The translations under genes were made by a program, and so were the position numbers. Positions 14,883 to 22,692 of a DNA stretch of 55,502 nucleotides are shown one piece after another (the stretch's first letter is position 1; each line of letters starts with the position of its first letter). The DNA is from JBDLIL01 sp039714855 (GTDB taxonomy: Bacteria > Patescibacteriota > Microgenomatia > UBA1400 > PJMF01), in NCBI GenBank assembly GCA_039714855.1, contig JBDLIL010000001.1:1-55502 (forward strand), given 5' to 3'. The notes beneath the pieces are model-generated. The model did no database searches. It was not told the origin of the DNA and saw nothing but the letters and a program-made list of their open reading frames with translations.

Positions 14883-15812
14883 TCAAGTTGTAGAGTTCTC
14901 AAAAACTTTGGCGAGATCCGACTGAATATCTTTTGCCTTGAAACCTATGACTATTAATTTTGATTCGTTGCTGCTGACGAGCCCCAGATGGTTGGGGATT
15001 GGCGAAAAAGAAACACGTTTGTATGCAGCATTAATCACTTGCAATCCTTCATTGGTTTTCACAATGCCCTTAACTCTAAATATACTCTTGGGTAAATCTT
15101 TAACAGATTGAGCTAATTTGTCTTTGTCAAAAACCTTTTTAGACTCATAGGTAAAAGCATTAATTTGATCTTCGATTTCGTGATGCTGCTTACTAGATTC
15201 TTGCTGCAACAAATTACTAAGTTCATGATTAGCAATGCCAAACACTAATTCTGGATTTATTTTGCCCCCCAGAGCTTCTACTATCGGCGAATATTCATTA
15301 AGCTCTCTCACGTAACCTACTACTCTTCTTTTTTGTTGAATATCAACTCTCTCAATTTTATTAAAAATGATTAAATCGGTCATCTCAGCCTGACGTTTTG
15401 CTGCATCATGAATATCTTTGTATCCCTCAAAATTCTCCACGTCGATGATCGCAATCAATCCATCTCTGGCGAGCAAGGGATGATCTTCCACCATTAGTGC
15501 GAGACTGACTGGGTCTGCAGTACCAGCCGACTCAACTATAATTCGATCTGGCCCATAAGTAGAAACCAACTCATTAATAGAATTAATAAAGGGTCCAACT
15601 AAAGTGCAACAAATACAGCCATTCAATAATTCAGTTGCCTTAATGTTTTTTCCTCTCATCAGCTTGGCGTCCAGATCTTCTTCGCCAATTTCGTTTTTTA
15701 CATAAGCAACTTTTTCACCTTTATTTTGCAGGTAGTCTATTAAGTGATTAATAATGGTAGTTTTACCTGAACCTAAAAATCCTGTTATTATAGTAGTAGG
15801 TATTTTTTGCAT
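14883..15812 (-). CDS. CobW/COG0523-type metal-handling GTPase
   Basis: The 309-residue protein has a P-loop GFLGSGKTT at about 11-19, the CxCC metal site GCICC at 65-69, VESAGTADP, and the guanine-recognition motif NKIE in place of NKxD. The C-terminal domain has IFRVKGIVKT as in CobW_C. COG0523 proteins deliver metals such as Zn, Co or Fe to client enzymes. The ATG at 15812 is chosen because TATTAT lies six bases before it; a GTG at 15830 is in frame. It is divergent from the polysaccharide deacetylase with almost no space between. Confidence 0.88.
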   Translation of the reverse strand: MQKIPTTIITGFLGSGKTTIINHLIDYLQNKGEKVAYVKNEIGEEDLDAKLMRGKNIKATELLNGCICCTLVGPFINSINELVSTYGPDRIIVESAGTADPVSLALMVEDHPLLARDGLIAIIDVENFEGYKDIHDAAKRQAEMTDLIIFNKIERVDIQQKRRVVGYVRELNEYSPIVEALGGKINPELVFGIANHELSNLLQQESSKQHHEIEDQINAFTYESKKVFDKDKLAQSVKDLPKSIFRVKGIVKTNEGLQVINAAYKRVSFSPIPNHLGLVSSNESKLIVIGFKAKDIQSDLAKVFENSTT

Positions 15813-15818
15813 AAACAC

Positions 15819-15825
15819 ATAATAC
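15819..15825. promoter_or_regulatory. Overlapping divergent -10 elements
   Basis: On the minus strand TATTAT (15819-15824) precedes the CobW ATG by six bases. On the plus strand TAATAC (15820-15825) precedes the deacetylase ATG by nine bases. The two start codons are only 22 bases apart. Confidence 0.4.
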
Positions 15826-15834
15826 CTCACCTAT

Positions 15835-16575
15835 ATGTTAAAAAAATCACTTCTTTTGTTTTTCTTGGGATTAATCGCTCCCTTGCTATTAGTTTCTTAT
15901 TTGTTAACTAAGAAAAGCAAAGCCAAAGTCTTGGGAACTAGTATTTACGAAGATCCTGTTATTCGTTCTGTGAAAACAGGAAAAAAAGTGATTGCCCTTA
16001 CTTTTGATGATGGCCCCAGCCCAAGCACTGAAGACGTATTGGCAAATTTGAGATATTACAAAATACCAGCTACTTTTTTTATGGTAGGCAATAAGCTGCA
16101 AAAATTCCCTGACATCGCTAAACAAATAATGAAAGATGAGCATGAAATTGGCAATCATACTAATACTCACCCTTTTACTTGGATGACTTTTTTGATGAAT
16201 CAAAAGAAAATTAGTCAAGAGATTTTGATAGCCGAAGAAAAGATTTATGAAGCTACTGGAGCAAGGAGTAAGATGATGCGCTCTCCGTTTGGCTGGTATA
16301 CAGATAATTTATTTGCGGTGGTGGGAACTTTGCAATATAAAGTAATTGGCTGGGATGTAGATCCAGAAGACTGGCGTCGACCTGGTAAAGATAAAATAGT
16401 GGAAAGAGTTTTGACAGAAGTAAAACCAGGCAGCATCATTTTATTACATGACGGCCCCTATACCGCTGACAGAAGTCAAACAATAGCTGCTCTGCCAGAA
16501 ATTATTCAAGGCCTTTGGGATAAAGGCTATCATTTTGTGACCGTGAGCGAATTGCTGAAGTATGATAATAAATAA
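15835..16575 (+). CDS. Polysaccharide deacetylase (NodB domain), membrane-anchored
   Basis: The 246-residue protein has an N-terminal membrane anchor (LLLFFLGLIAPLLLVSYLL) and a NodB-homology domain outside the cell. Motifs are ALTFDDGPSPST (catalytic Asp pair), NHTNTHPFTW (metal-binding His pair HxxxH), MRSPFGWY, WDVDPEDWRRPG and ILLHDGPY. Such enzymes remove acetyl groups from peptidoglycan or other surface glycans using a divalent metal. It is a single gene with a hairpin just after the stop. Confidence 0.93.
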   Translation: MLKKSLLLFFLGLIAPLLLVSYLLTKKSKAKVLGTSIYEDPVIRSVKTGKKVIALTFDDGPSPSTEDVLANLRYYKIPATFFMVGNKLQKFPDIAKQIMKDEHEIGNHTNTHPFTWMTFLMNQKKISQEILIAEEKIYEATGARSKMMRSPFGWYTDNLFAVVGTLQYKVIGWDVDPEDWRRPGKDKIVERVLTEVKPGSIILLHDGPYTADRSQTIAALPEIIQGLWDKGYHFVTVSELLKYDNK

Positions 16576-16576
16576 T

Positions 16577-16600
16577 TTCTCTCCAGAGAGAGAAAAATAT
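16577..16600 (+). terminator. Possible terminator after the polysaccharide deacetylase
   Basis: TTTCTCTC and GAGAGAGAAA form a short stem just after the stop codon, but no clear T-run follows, so the function is uncertain. It may be a repeat palindrome. Confidence 0.35.
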
Positions 16601-16641
16601 TAACCCCAACATTCTTTAAGTGCTGATTATTAAAACTATTG

Positions 16642-16647
16642 TATACT
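16642..16647 (+). promoter_or_regulatory. -10 element upstream of the small ORF and Fic-like gene
   Basis: TATACT is followed by ten bases and the ATG at 16658, which leaves almost no 5' leader. Confidence 0.45.
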
Positions 16648-16657
16648 AAAACATATC

Positions 16658-16849
16658 ATGTCCCTCAAGCACTTGCTAAACAAACTACTCAGCCTTATTC
16701 CTGGTACTCGCCAATCGCGCGTAAGGCGAGCCGCTACAAATAGCATAAATAAATTTCAAAAAACTTTGGAACTGTTAGATAAATATGACAAAGGTGAAAT
16801 CTCCCTCAAAAGAAAAGGTAAAACTGTGGCTAGATCTAAAAACCTGTGA
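16658..16849 (+). CDS. Small basic protein overlapping the Fic-like gene
   Basis: A 63-residue basic protein, MSLKHLLNKLLSLIPG followed by RRAATNSINKFQKTLELLDKYDKGEISLKRKGK. It has its own -10 element ten bases upstream and overlaps the next gene by 65 bases in another frame. The size and position would suit an antitoxin for the Fic/Doc-like protein, but no antitoxin motif (such as the Fic inhibitory SxxxE(G/N)) is recognised. The assignment as a partner rests only on arrangement. Confidence 0.5.
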   Translation: MSLKHLLNKLLSLIPGTRQSRVRRAATNSINKFQKTLELLDKYDKGEISLKRKGKTVARSKNL

Positions 16850-17336
16850 AGTTGTTTATAGTAGCTTCCGCAGTGAATATGAAAAAAATGGCGATGAACC
16901 TTTGCCTCCATTTGACTCTCGTTACCCAGGCAGACTTGAATCAATAATAGAATCAGTTAAATTGCGCTACGGGCAACTTGAGTCAGATGCTAGTATTTCC
17001 CAGATTGCTAGCGACTACTTTGTAAGAATTACCAAAAGCCAATCCCTGGTAAATGGTAATAAGCGCATGGGCGTACTTTTTACCTCCGTATTTTTATATT
17101 TAAATGACTATGATCTGCAGTTTGGACAAACAAAGTTGGCAGAGTTTTCTCTATCTGTAGCTAGCAGTAAGAAAAAGATAGACAAAGTGCAAACAGAAAT
17201 TCAGAAAGTTTTTACAAAGAAAATTAAAAAGAGAGAATATGGTTTTAGAATTTCGTTTAATAAATTTGTGCAATATTATGTAGAGAGAATTAGAAAAATT
17301 AAGCTGCCTGGCCGCAGCAAAACCCAAAAAAAATAA
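16785..17336 (+). CDS. Fic/Doc-like protein with altered catalytic motif
   Basis: A 183-residue protein. The core (about 45-110) reads LPPFDSRYPGRLESIIESVK, ASDYFVRITKSQSLVNGNKRMG and LFTSVFLYLNDYDL, the pattern of Doc-type Fic proteins. Doc has HxFx(N/D)(A/G)NKR; here the His position is Gln (QSLVNGNKR), while the NGNKR anion-binding part is intact. Fic proteins transfer AMP or phosphate to target proteins. Loss of His may abolish that activity or change it. A basic C-terminal extension ends in RSKTQKK. The stop abuts the stop of the convergent thioredoxin-CcdA gene. Confidence 0.65.
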   Translation: MTKVKSPSKEKVKLWLDLKTCEVVYSSFRSEYEKNGDEPLPPFDSRYPGRLESIIESVKLRYGQLESDASISQIASDYFVRITKSQSLVNGNKRMGVLFTSVFLYLNDYDLQFGQTKLAEFSLSVASSKKKIDKVQTEIQKVFTKKIKKREYGFRISFNKFVQYYVERIRKIKLPGRSKTQKK

Positions 17337-18635
17337 CTACCCAAACATTAATAACTCTGGTTTGAAAACAAGCAATAATCCTATCAATATCATTAATATG
17401 CCACCAACTAATTTTGAATATTTGGCATATTTTTGACCTATCAAATTACTCTCCAACGTCATCATGGCGATAGCAAAAATTGCTATATCATCAATCATGA
17501 ACATGAGAATGTACAAAAATATATACCAATAATATTTCCAAGTAGCTAAATCTGACATGGCCAACACAGAAGTGAAAATAGCTGGAAATCCAGCCGAACA
17601 CATTAGCTCAACTAAATTTACAGCAAAAGCCAGGGCTATTAAACCCGCCAGAGCTATTAAAACATTGGTGTGCATTACCAATTCTTTGAGCTTGGCAAAA
17701 GTTCTCTGTCTCTTTTCACTACCGGTTATCTCACATTGATCACCGTGTTTTTTATAATCATAAAGCTGATAGGCACCTACTCCCAAAGCTAGTAGCGCTA
17801 TGCCTACTCTCACCATTGGCGCCACGCCTAAAAATAAAAAGGCATTCAGCCAAGCAGTCATGAACAAAAAATAAACAAAGGCTGAAGCTACGATAAAAGT
17901 AATTCCAAAGATCCACATTTTTCTACGATCATGTAAACCCAATAACAAACTAATTAAAAAAAGCAGTACCCACATAGCGCAAGGGTTAAAGCCATCTAAG
18001 AAGCCAATGGTTAAAGCCAATGCTGGCAAAGAAAAATTTTGCGCATCATAACTACCTAAAAATGGAATAGAAAAATTAGTAGATACATTTGTCGCATTTT
18101 TTTGATCTTCATTTTTTATTCTTTTTTCTGCTGATCCATACTTATCCATCAGCTCAGCAATAGCTTTTTTATCCTTTTTTATTGCATTTTTAAAAGTAAT
18201 TTTTCCAATTTCTAATTCTTTTTCAGTTAATTTAGATTCTATTAATTCATCACAGTCTGCCTCTTCTACAAGGCAAACATCCAGTTTATCTCTTATAGCC
18301 AAACCACTAGACTCATGATCTGTGTAACCCACTACAACCATGTCAGAAAGTATGGTAATGGGCACAGAGCCTGTTTCGAGACCAACTACAGGAGCGATTT
18401 TTTGTAATGTTTTTACGCTATTTCTACTACCCACTTCAAAAGCATAAACATTCAGCTTATCTGCATATTCTTCTTTTAAGAAACCTAAGAAAGGTTTTTC
18501 TTCTTTGCAGTGAGAGCAGCTATTAGAATAAAAAAAGTAAATATTTTGTGCTTGAATTTCTTGAGCATTAGCAGTGCTGGGGGTAAAAAATGCAAAATTA
18601 AAAATAAAAAATAAAAATACGAGTAATTTTTTCAT
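17337..18635 (-). CDS. Thioredoxin-like domain fused to a CcdA/DsbD-type membrane domain
   Basis: The 432-residue protein has a signal peptide (LLVFLFFIFNFAFFTPSTANA), a periplasmic thioredoxin-like domain with active site NSCSHCKEEKPF, and then a CcdA-like domain with about six helices. The paired cysteines for electron transfer are in DGFNPCAMWVLLFL and VELMCSAGFPAIF. The order is thioredoxin first and membrane domain last, unlike classical DsbD where thioredoxin is at the end. It should carry electrons from cytoplasmic thioredoxin to an outside partner and may serve the DsbA-like protein at 9.6-10.4 kb. A -10 TAAAAT is eight bases upstream of the ATG. Confidence 0.85.
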   Translation of the reverse strand: MKKLLVFLFFIFNFAFFTPSTANAQEIQAQNIYFFYSNSCSHCKEEKPFLGFLKEEYADKLNVYAFEVGSRNSVKTLQKIAPVVGLETGSVPITILSDMVVVGYTDHESSGLAIRDKLDVCLVEEADCDELIESKLTEKELEIGKITFKNAIKKDKKAIAELMDKYGSAEKRIKNEDQKNATNVSTNFSIPFLGSYDAQNFSLPALALTIGFLDGFNPCAMWVLLFLISLLLGLHDRRKMWIFGITFIVASAFVYFLFMTAWLNAFLFLGVAPMVRVGIALLALGVGAYQLYDYKKHGDQCEITGSEKRQRTFAKLKELVMHTNVLIALAGLIALAFAVNLVELMCSAGFPAIFTSVLAMSDLATWKYYWYIFLYILMFMIDDIAIFAIAMMTLESNLIGQKYAKYSKLVGGILMILIGLLLVFKPELLMFG

Positions 18636-18643
18636 ACCAAACC

Positions 18644-18649
18644 ATTTTA
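18644..18649 (-). promoter_or_regulatory. -10 element, leaderless arrangement
   Basis: TAAAAT on the minus strand, eight bases before the ATG at 18635. Confidence 0.4.
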
Positions 18650-18682
18650 GCTACTTATTGAAAATCTTCAATATGATAAATC

Positions 18683-19303
18683 TTAGTTTTTCTTCTTAAC
18701 TCCTACTGTTTCTAAAACTTCAAAGTTTTCTCCATCGTTTTCTAAAACAAAATAACCCAAATTATCAATAGAACCGCCTCGCAACTCGCCATACTGATAC
18801 TCTCCCAACCACATAAGGAAACTTCTTAGTAAGTCGCCATGAGCTACTAAAAGTATTTTTTTATTCAAATGCTCTTCAGTTTTCTCTACTAGAAATTCAG
18901 TTAATCTTTCCATTAATTCTTTATCATTTTCTACACCTTCAGTTAATCTAAATTTTATCCTCTCATCACGAGATAGACTTTCCCGTAAGGCAAATCTTCT
19001 TGCAAATTGGGTCTTCGCCTCCGATACTATCATGTTTTCTAAATCAGCATATCGACGTTCACGCAAGCGCTTGTCAGCTATTACCTCCAAACTATTGGCT
19101 ACCAAAATCTTAGCTGTGTCTTTTGCTCTTGATAAATCAGAACTATAAGCAGCAGTAAAATCTAAATTAGTAAAGTCCTTTGCCCTATCCTGAGCTTGCA
19201 TTTTTCCGAGCTTAGTCAAGCTTGATTCGAGCTGACCTTGTATCAGATCTTTCACATTAGCCTCAGTCTCTCCATGGCGAACTATGTAGAAGCGTGTTTT
19301 CAT
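18683..19303 (-). CDS. Histidine phosphatase superfamily protein
   Basis: The 206-residue protein has the phosphohistidine motif YIVRHGETEAN at the N-terminus, SSDLSRAKDTA, LRERRYADLE and the second His in LLVAHGDLLRSFL. These are the catalytic signatures of the phosphoglycerate mutase-like family. The substrate is unknown; members include cofactor-dependent mutases, alpha-ribazole phosphatases and broad phosphatases. The ribosome binding site GGGGAGGGA is supplied by the end of the repeat that follows the DUF559 gene. Confidence 0.9.
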   Translation of the reverse strand: MKTRFYIVRHGETEANVKDLIQGQLESSLTKLGKMQAQDRAKDFTNLDFTAAYSSDLSRAKDTAKILVANSLEVIADKRLRERRYADLENMIVSEAKTQFARRFALRESLSRDERIKFRLTEGVENDKELMERLTEFLVEKTEEHLNKKILLVAHGDLLRSFLMWLGEYQYGELRGGSIDNLGYFVLENDGENFEVLETVGVKKKN

Positions 19304-19312
19304 AAATTGAAT

Positions 19313-19379
19313 CCCTCCCCTTTAGGGGAGGACGCAAGTTTTTGTCCTTTAGGCAAAAACCTGCCAGGAGAGGTTTTAT
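19313..19379 (-). repeat. Composite palindromic repeat downstream of the DUF559 gene
   Basis: On the minus strand it begins ATAAAACCTCTCC, where TAA is the DUF559 stop. It then contains GTTTTTG/CAAAAAC (19338-19360) and CCTCCCC/GGGGAGG (19314-19331) palindromes. The first 13 bases and the CTCCCC(T/A)AAAGGGGAG palindrome are shared with the copy at 19790-19815. Confidence 0.85.
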
Positions 19380-19735
19380 TCCAAATCTCCTAAAATAATA
19401 ATTTGATCTAATACTAGATTTATATTTTTGTTAATTTGATAATTCCAGAATCTAATTACTCTGAGCCCCTTTGATTCTAAATACAGTGTTCTTTCTTCGT
19501 CATACCCTTTGACTTCTTCTTCGTTGTGATGACCACCATCTAGCTCTATGATTAGTTTCTTACTATGACAATAGAAATCTACTATGTAGGGACCAATGGG
19601 TTCTTGTCTCTTAAATTTCAAACCCAAAAATCTGCCTGCTTTTAATTTATACCAAAGCGCTCTTTCTTCATCAGTAATTTTCTTTCTTAGTTTGCGGGCA
19701 TATTTAGTTGCTTTTATTTTTCTAGCTTCGTACAT
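19376..19735 (-). CDS. DUF559 endonuclease-like protein
   Basis: The 119-residue protein matches DUF559, a Vsr-like PD-(D/E)XK nuclease family: ARKLRKKITDEERALWYKLKAG, GLKFKRQEPIGPYIVDFYC, KLIIELDGGHHNEEEVKGYDEERTLYL and GLRVIRFWNYQI. The catalytic acids are in IVDF and IELDG. These small genes occur widely and are often next to short palindromic repeats. Here the gene lies between two direct repeats that both begin at stop codons. AAAGGT precedes the ATG. The biological role of DUF559 is not known. Confidence 0.9.
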   Translation of the reverse strand: MYEARKIKATKYARKLRKKITDEERALWYKLKAGRFLGLKFKRQEPIGPYIVDFYCHSKKLIIELDGGHHNEEEVKGYDEERTLYLESKGLRVIRFWNYQINKNINLVLDQIIILGDLE

Positions 19736-19789
19736 TTACCTTTTTTTATTACCTCTCTTCTCTCGTCCCGCCATGGCGAGACTAGAGTT

Positions 19790-19815
19790 TCTCCCCTAAA
19801 GGGGAGAGGTTTTAT
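19790..19815 (-). repeat. Palindromic repeat upstream of the DUF559 gene
   Basis: The minus strand reads ATAAAACCTCTCC, then the perfect palindrome CTCCCCTTTAGGGGAG. The TAA at 19812-19814 is the stop of the HAD gene. It is a direct repeat of the element after the DUF559 gene. Confidence 0.85.
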
Positions 19816-20468
19816 AAAATAATACTCTCCAACTCCCCCAAACTACTCACCTTATAAGTAGCATCTAGTTCTTCTAATCTACTAAAATCATAATACTGCT
19901 TATTAATTTCATGCAGAGTAAGTACTTGATTCATACCAGCATTTTGACCAGCAACAATATCTTTACCTGTATCACCAATTATTATTGCTTCATCTACTTT
20001 GTTTTTGGCGTCTAATTTTTCTAAAGCTTGAAACAACATTTCTGGATGAGGTTTTTCATTTTCCACATCGTCACTACTAACCATAACGTCTATATATTTA
20101 TTTAAATCATGATGTTCTAGTGATGGCTGCACTAATTTTGTTGGAGAAGAAGTCACTATAGAAATTTTTTTACCAGCAACCTTTAAAGAATCTAGTAGCT
20201 CTTTTGCATTTTCATGCAATTTTACAGTTTTTAAGCCCTTGCCAACTTCTGTAACTATTTTCTCCCAAAATTCTTGATGGTTTTTTATACCAAAGTTTTT
20301 TGGGCCCTCTTCTAAATTTCCCCAGGATTTCTCAATTACATCCTCCACTTCTACTTTTATTCCTTCAGCTCTATATAATTTCAAGTAAGTCTCTAGCCAT
20401 ACACCCGGTGTGTCAGCCAAACACCCATCCCAATCGAAGAGAATATAGTTATAAGTTTTATTTGACAT
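19812..20468 (-). CDS. HAD-family hydrolase, phosphoglycolate phosphatase-like
   Basis: The 218-residue protein has HAD motif I FDWDGCLADT (nucleophile Asp in DWDG), motif II ISIVTSSPT, Lys in ENEKPHPEMLFQAL and motif IV IIIGDTGKDIVAGQNAGM. A helical cap lies between motif I and II. It is probably a phosphatase or phosphoglucomutase on a small metabolite. GGAGG stands eight bases before the ATG. The stop codon is the first base triplet of a palindromic repeat. Confidence 0.9.
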   Translation of the reverse strand: MSNKTYNYILFDWDGCLADTPGVWLETYLKLYRAEGIKVEVEDVIEKSWGNLEEGPKNFGIKNHQEFWEKIVTEVGKGLKTVKLHENAKELLDSLKVAGKKISIVTSSPTKLVQPSLEHHDLNKYIDVMVSSDDVENEKPHPEMLFQALEKLDAKNKVDEAIIIGDTGKDIVAGQNAGMNQVLTLHEINKQYYDFSRLEELDATYKVSSLGELESIIL

Positions 20469-20516
20469 TAATTTGCCTCCAAAGTTTTTCGTCTACTTCT
20501 AATAGGATTTCGGCGC

Positions 20517-21452
20517 TTAATTCACCACATTGATTGGTTCACCTGCAATAAATTTCTCAATTCCTCCAGCAAAAGCCTCCCATCTATTTTTATCAGCTTG
20601 CTTTGTTCTAAAAGCCACAGGCGGGTAGGTAATACAATTTGGAGTTGCTAAAAATTCTTTAGCAAACTCTGTGTCATCAGAGTGATCAAATATAAAAGTT
20701 AACTTTCCAGCTTTTGCTGCTGCCATCATGGCGTGTTCGTCAATCAAGTGAGGGGGAGACAAATTAATAAAAACACTATCTTGCTTGATTAATGCTATTT
20801 TTTCTTCAGAAATGATATTTTTGGTTTCTGAATTAAGAACTAAATTTAGAGATAGAAAATCGCTTTTAGAGAGAACCTCATCTAATTCAACTTTTTTAGC
20901 TCCTATTTTTTCTATTTCTCTTTTATTTTTTCTAGAAAAATATAAGACTTTCATACCAAATCCCAAACCAATTTGAGCTACTCGAGATCCAATTTCGCCA
21001 GCACCAATTACTCCAAGTGTTTTTTCTTTTAATTCTAAACCCATAAAATCTCTAAAACCAAAATCAGATTTCCTAGCTTGTATTCTTGCTCTTTCAAGCT
21101 CCCTTGTTTGTTCCATTAACGTGGCAAAGAAAAATTCAGCCACTGCCTCTGTACTGTACCCACCCAAATTGCAAACAGAAATTCCTTTCTCTCTAGCATA
21201 TTTTGCATCGATAGCATCAAAAGCTGTGGAGCAAACCCCAATATATTTAAGATTTTTGGCAGCATCAATAACTTGTTTGTCAATTTTTGAAAATATCTTA
21301 ACAAATACTGCGTCAGCGTCTTTGACTTTATCAATCTTATTTTTATCATCACTCATAACGAATTCAGTTTCATCAAAGTTTTTAGCTATGCGCTTAAAAA
21401 CCTTATCACTTAATTCTCCATCCTTGTGGTCAATAAAAACTGCCTTTTTCAT
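20517..21452 (-). CDS. D-2-hydroxyacid dehydrogenase-like protein with lost catalytic residues
   Basis: The 311-residue protein has the family fold: an N-terminal segment (DADAVFVKIFSKID, YIGVCSTAFDAID), the signature CNLGGYSTEAVAEFFFATLM, and the NAD-binding domain with LGVIGAGEIGSRVAQIGLGF. Family members reduce 2-keto acids with an Arg-Glu-His triad. Here the segment with Arg (normally NxxRGxLVDE) reads INLSPPHLIDE, and the one with His (TPHxA) reads TYPPVAF. Both residues are missing. The Rossmann core appears sound, so it may bind NAD but have another reaction. AAGGAGA precedes the ATG. Confidence 0.85.
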   Translation of the reverse strand: MKKAVFIDHKDGELSDKVFKRIAKNFDETEFVMSDDKNKIDKVKDADAVFVKIFSKIDKQVIDAAKNLKYIGVCSTAFDAIDAKYAREKGISVCNLGGYSTEAVAEFFFATLMEQTRELERARIQARKSDFGFRDFMGLELKEKTLGVIGAGEIGSRVAQIGLGFGMKVLYFSRKNKREIEKIGAKKVELDEVLSKSDFLSLNLVLNSETKNIISEEKIALIKQDSVFINLSPPHLIDEHAMMAAAKAGKLTFIFDHSDDTEFAKEFLATPNCITYPPVAFRTKQADKNRWEAFAGGIEKFIAGEPINVVN

Positions 21453-21489
21453 ATATCTCCTTTTGATATTTTCTTAATATTTGTAATTA

Positions 21490-22677
21490 CTATTTTTCCT
21501 CCCTTACTATGCTCACCGCCAACGGCAACACCGTTACCAACGACAGTATACCAAGTAATGTGTAAACCATGCGCACACCACCAAAGTTGACAATCACAGG
21601 GCCAGAAATAAAAGTGAGAATAATGTAAAAAAGACTAACTAGCATGCTGAGCGTAGAAATAGCAGTGGAGCGGTACTTAGAAGAAAATTCTTGATTCACC
21701 ATTTGACCCAAGATTACAAATCTGGCAGTTCCCAGCATCATCACCCCCGCCAAGAAAGGCAAAGCATTCCATTTGCCCAAAATAAATCCTGGCAGATATG
21801 AGATGGCCATGAAAATTGGAAAAAAGAAAATTGATTTCTTTTTAGTAAATAGCCTTTTGTTCTTCATGAGCGCTGTGAGTACAAAAACAATTATCACTCT
21901 AATAATGGCGTCTATGACTCCGCGAGTGTTATCTGCAAAACCTAATTCGACTAATAAAAACTTATTAAAGTAAAGTATGCTCGACCAAGTAATGGCTCCT
22001 ACTATTACATAAAAACTACTGAGCTTTCTTAAAAACGAATTCTTGAAAATCTCTCTTGCACCAAAATTTATTTGCTTAAGATAATTTTTAAGTGTAAAAA
22101 CTTCTGTGTCTATACTTGGCTCAATAAAAAGCAAGCAAAGTGCGGCAGCTATGTAATAAGCAAAAGCAATGGCAATAAATGGCAAGTAAAAATTATATTG
22201 ATACATAAAACCACTTAATACGGAACTGATTATCAGACCTGTTTGAAAAACTAAATTCTTATTTAATTTTATTTTGGCATATTTATTTTCTAAACCATCT
22301 TGCTTAAGACTGTCATAAATAAGCGCTTCTTTAGCACCACTCAAAAAAGATTCACCGATGGGTAAAACAAAAGAATAAAGAAAAGCTATAAATAAAAAAT
22401 TGTTATTAAATGGCAAAAATGCAAATGCAACGGCAGAAAAAATGTAACCCAAAAAAACACTCCACTTCTTGCCCAGCATGTCCGCTACTGCGCCTGTAGG
22501 CAACTCTGCCAATACTATCGTCAACATGCGTAAAGAAAAAAGTAGCGATATCTGAACTACTGACAAGTGTAATTGAAAAAATACTATAATTATCGCAATA
22601 GTGAAAATAAGTGAGCGCAAAAACTGAGTCAGGTAATACAACTTAATATTGCGTGGGGAAATAGTTTTCTTACTCAC
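21490..22677 (-). CDS. Major facilitator superfamily transporter
   Basis: The 395-residue protein has about twelve hydrophobic helices. MFS marks are LPTGAVADMLGKKWSVFLGY (the loop 2-3 motif GAVADxxGRK) and the second half with EFSSKYRSTAISTLSML. It is a putative drug or metabolite exporter; the substrate is unknown. The start is GTG at 22677, six bases after an extended -10 (TGGTATAAT) that lies in the end of typA's intergenic spacer. It heads a run of co-oriented genes down to 17.3 kb. Confidence 0.88.
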   Translation of the reverse strand: MSKKTISPRNIKLYYLTQFLRSLIFTIAIIIVFFQLHLSVVQISLLFSLRMLTIVLAELPTGAVADMLGKKWSVFLGYIFSAVAFAFLPFNNNFLFIAFLYSFVLPIGESFLSGAKEALIYDSLKQDGLENKYAKIKLNKNLVFQTGLIISSVLSGFMYQYNFYLPFIAIAFAYYIAAALCLLFIEPSIDTEVFTLKNYLKQINFGAREIFKNSFLRKLSSFYVIVGAITWSSILYFNKFLLVELGFADNTRGVIDAIIRVIIVFVLTALMKNKRLFTKKKSIFFFPIFMAISYLPGFILGKWNALPFLAGVMMLGTARFVILGQMVNQEFSSKYRSTAISTLSMLVSLFYIILTFISGPVIVNFGGVRMVYTLLGILSLVTVLPLAVSIVREEK

Positions 22678-22683
22678 CCTAGG

Positions 22684-22692
22684 ATTATACCA
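22684..22692 (-). promoter_or_regulatory. Extended -10 promoter with GTG leaderless start
   Basis: The minus strand reads TGGTATAAT, six bases before the GTG at 22677. It overlaps the end of typA. Confidence 0.6.

Noticed and set aside
19376..19735. DUF559 gene as part of an insertion sequence
   Set aside because: No transposase and no terminal inverted repeats were seen; the flanks are direct repeats of short palindromes.
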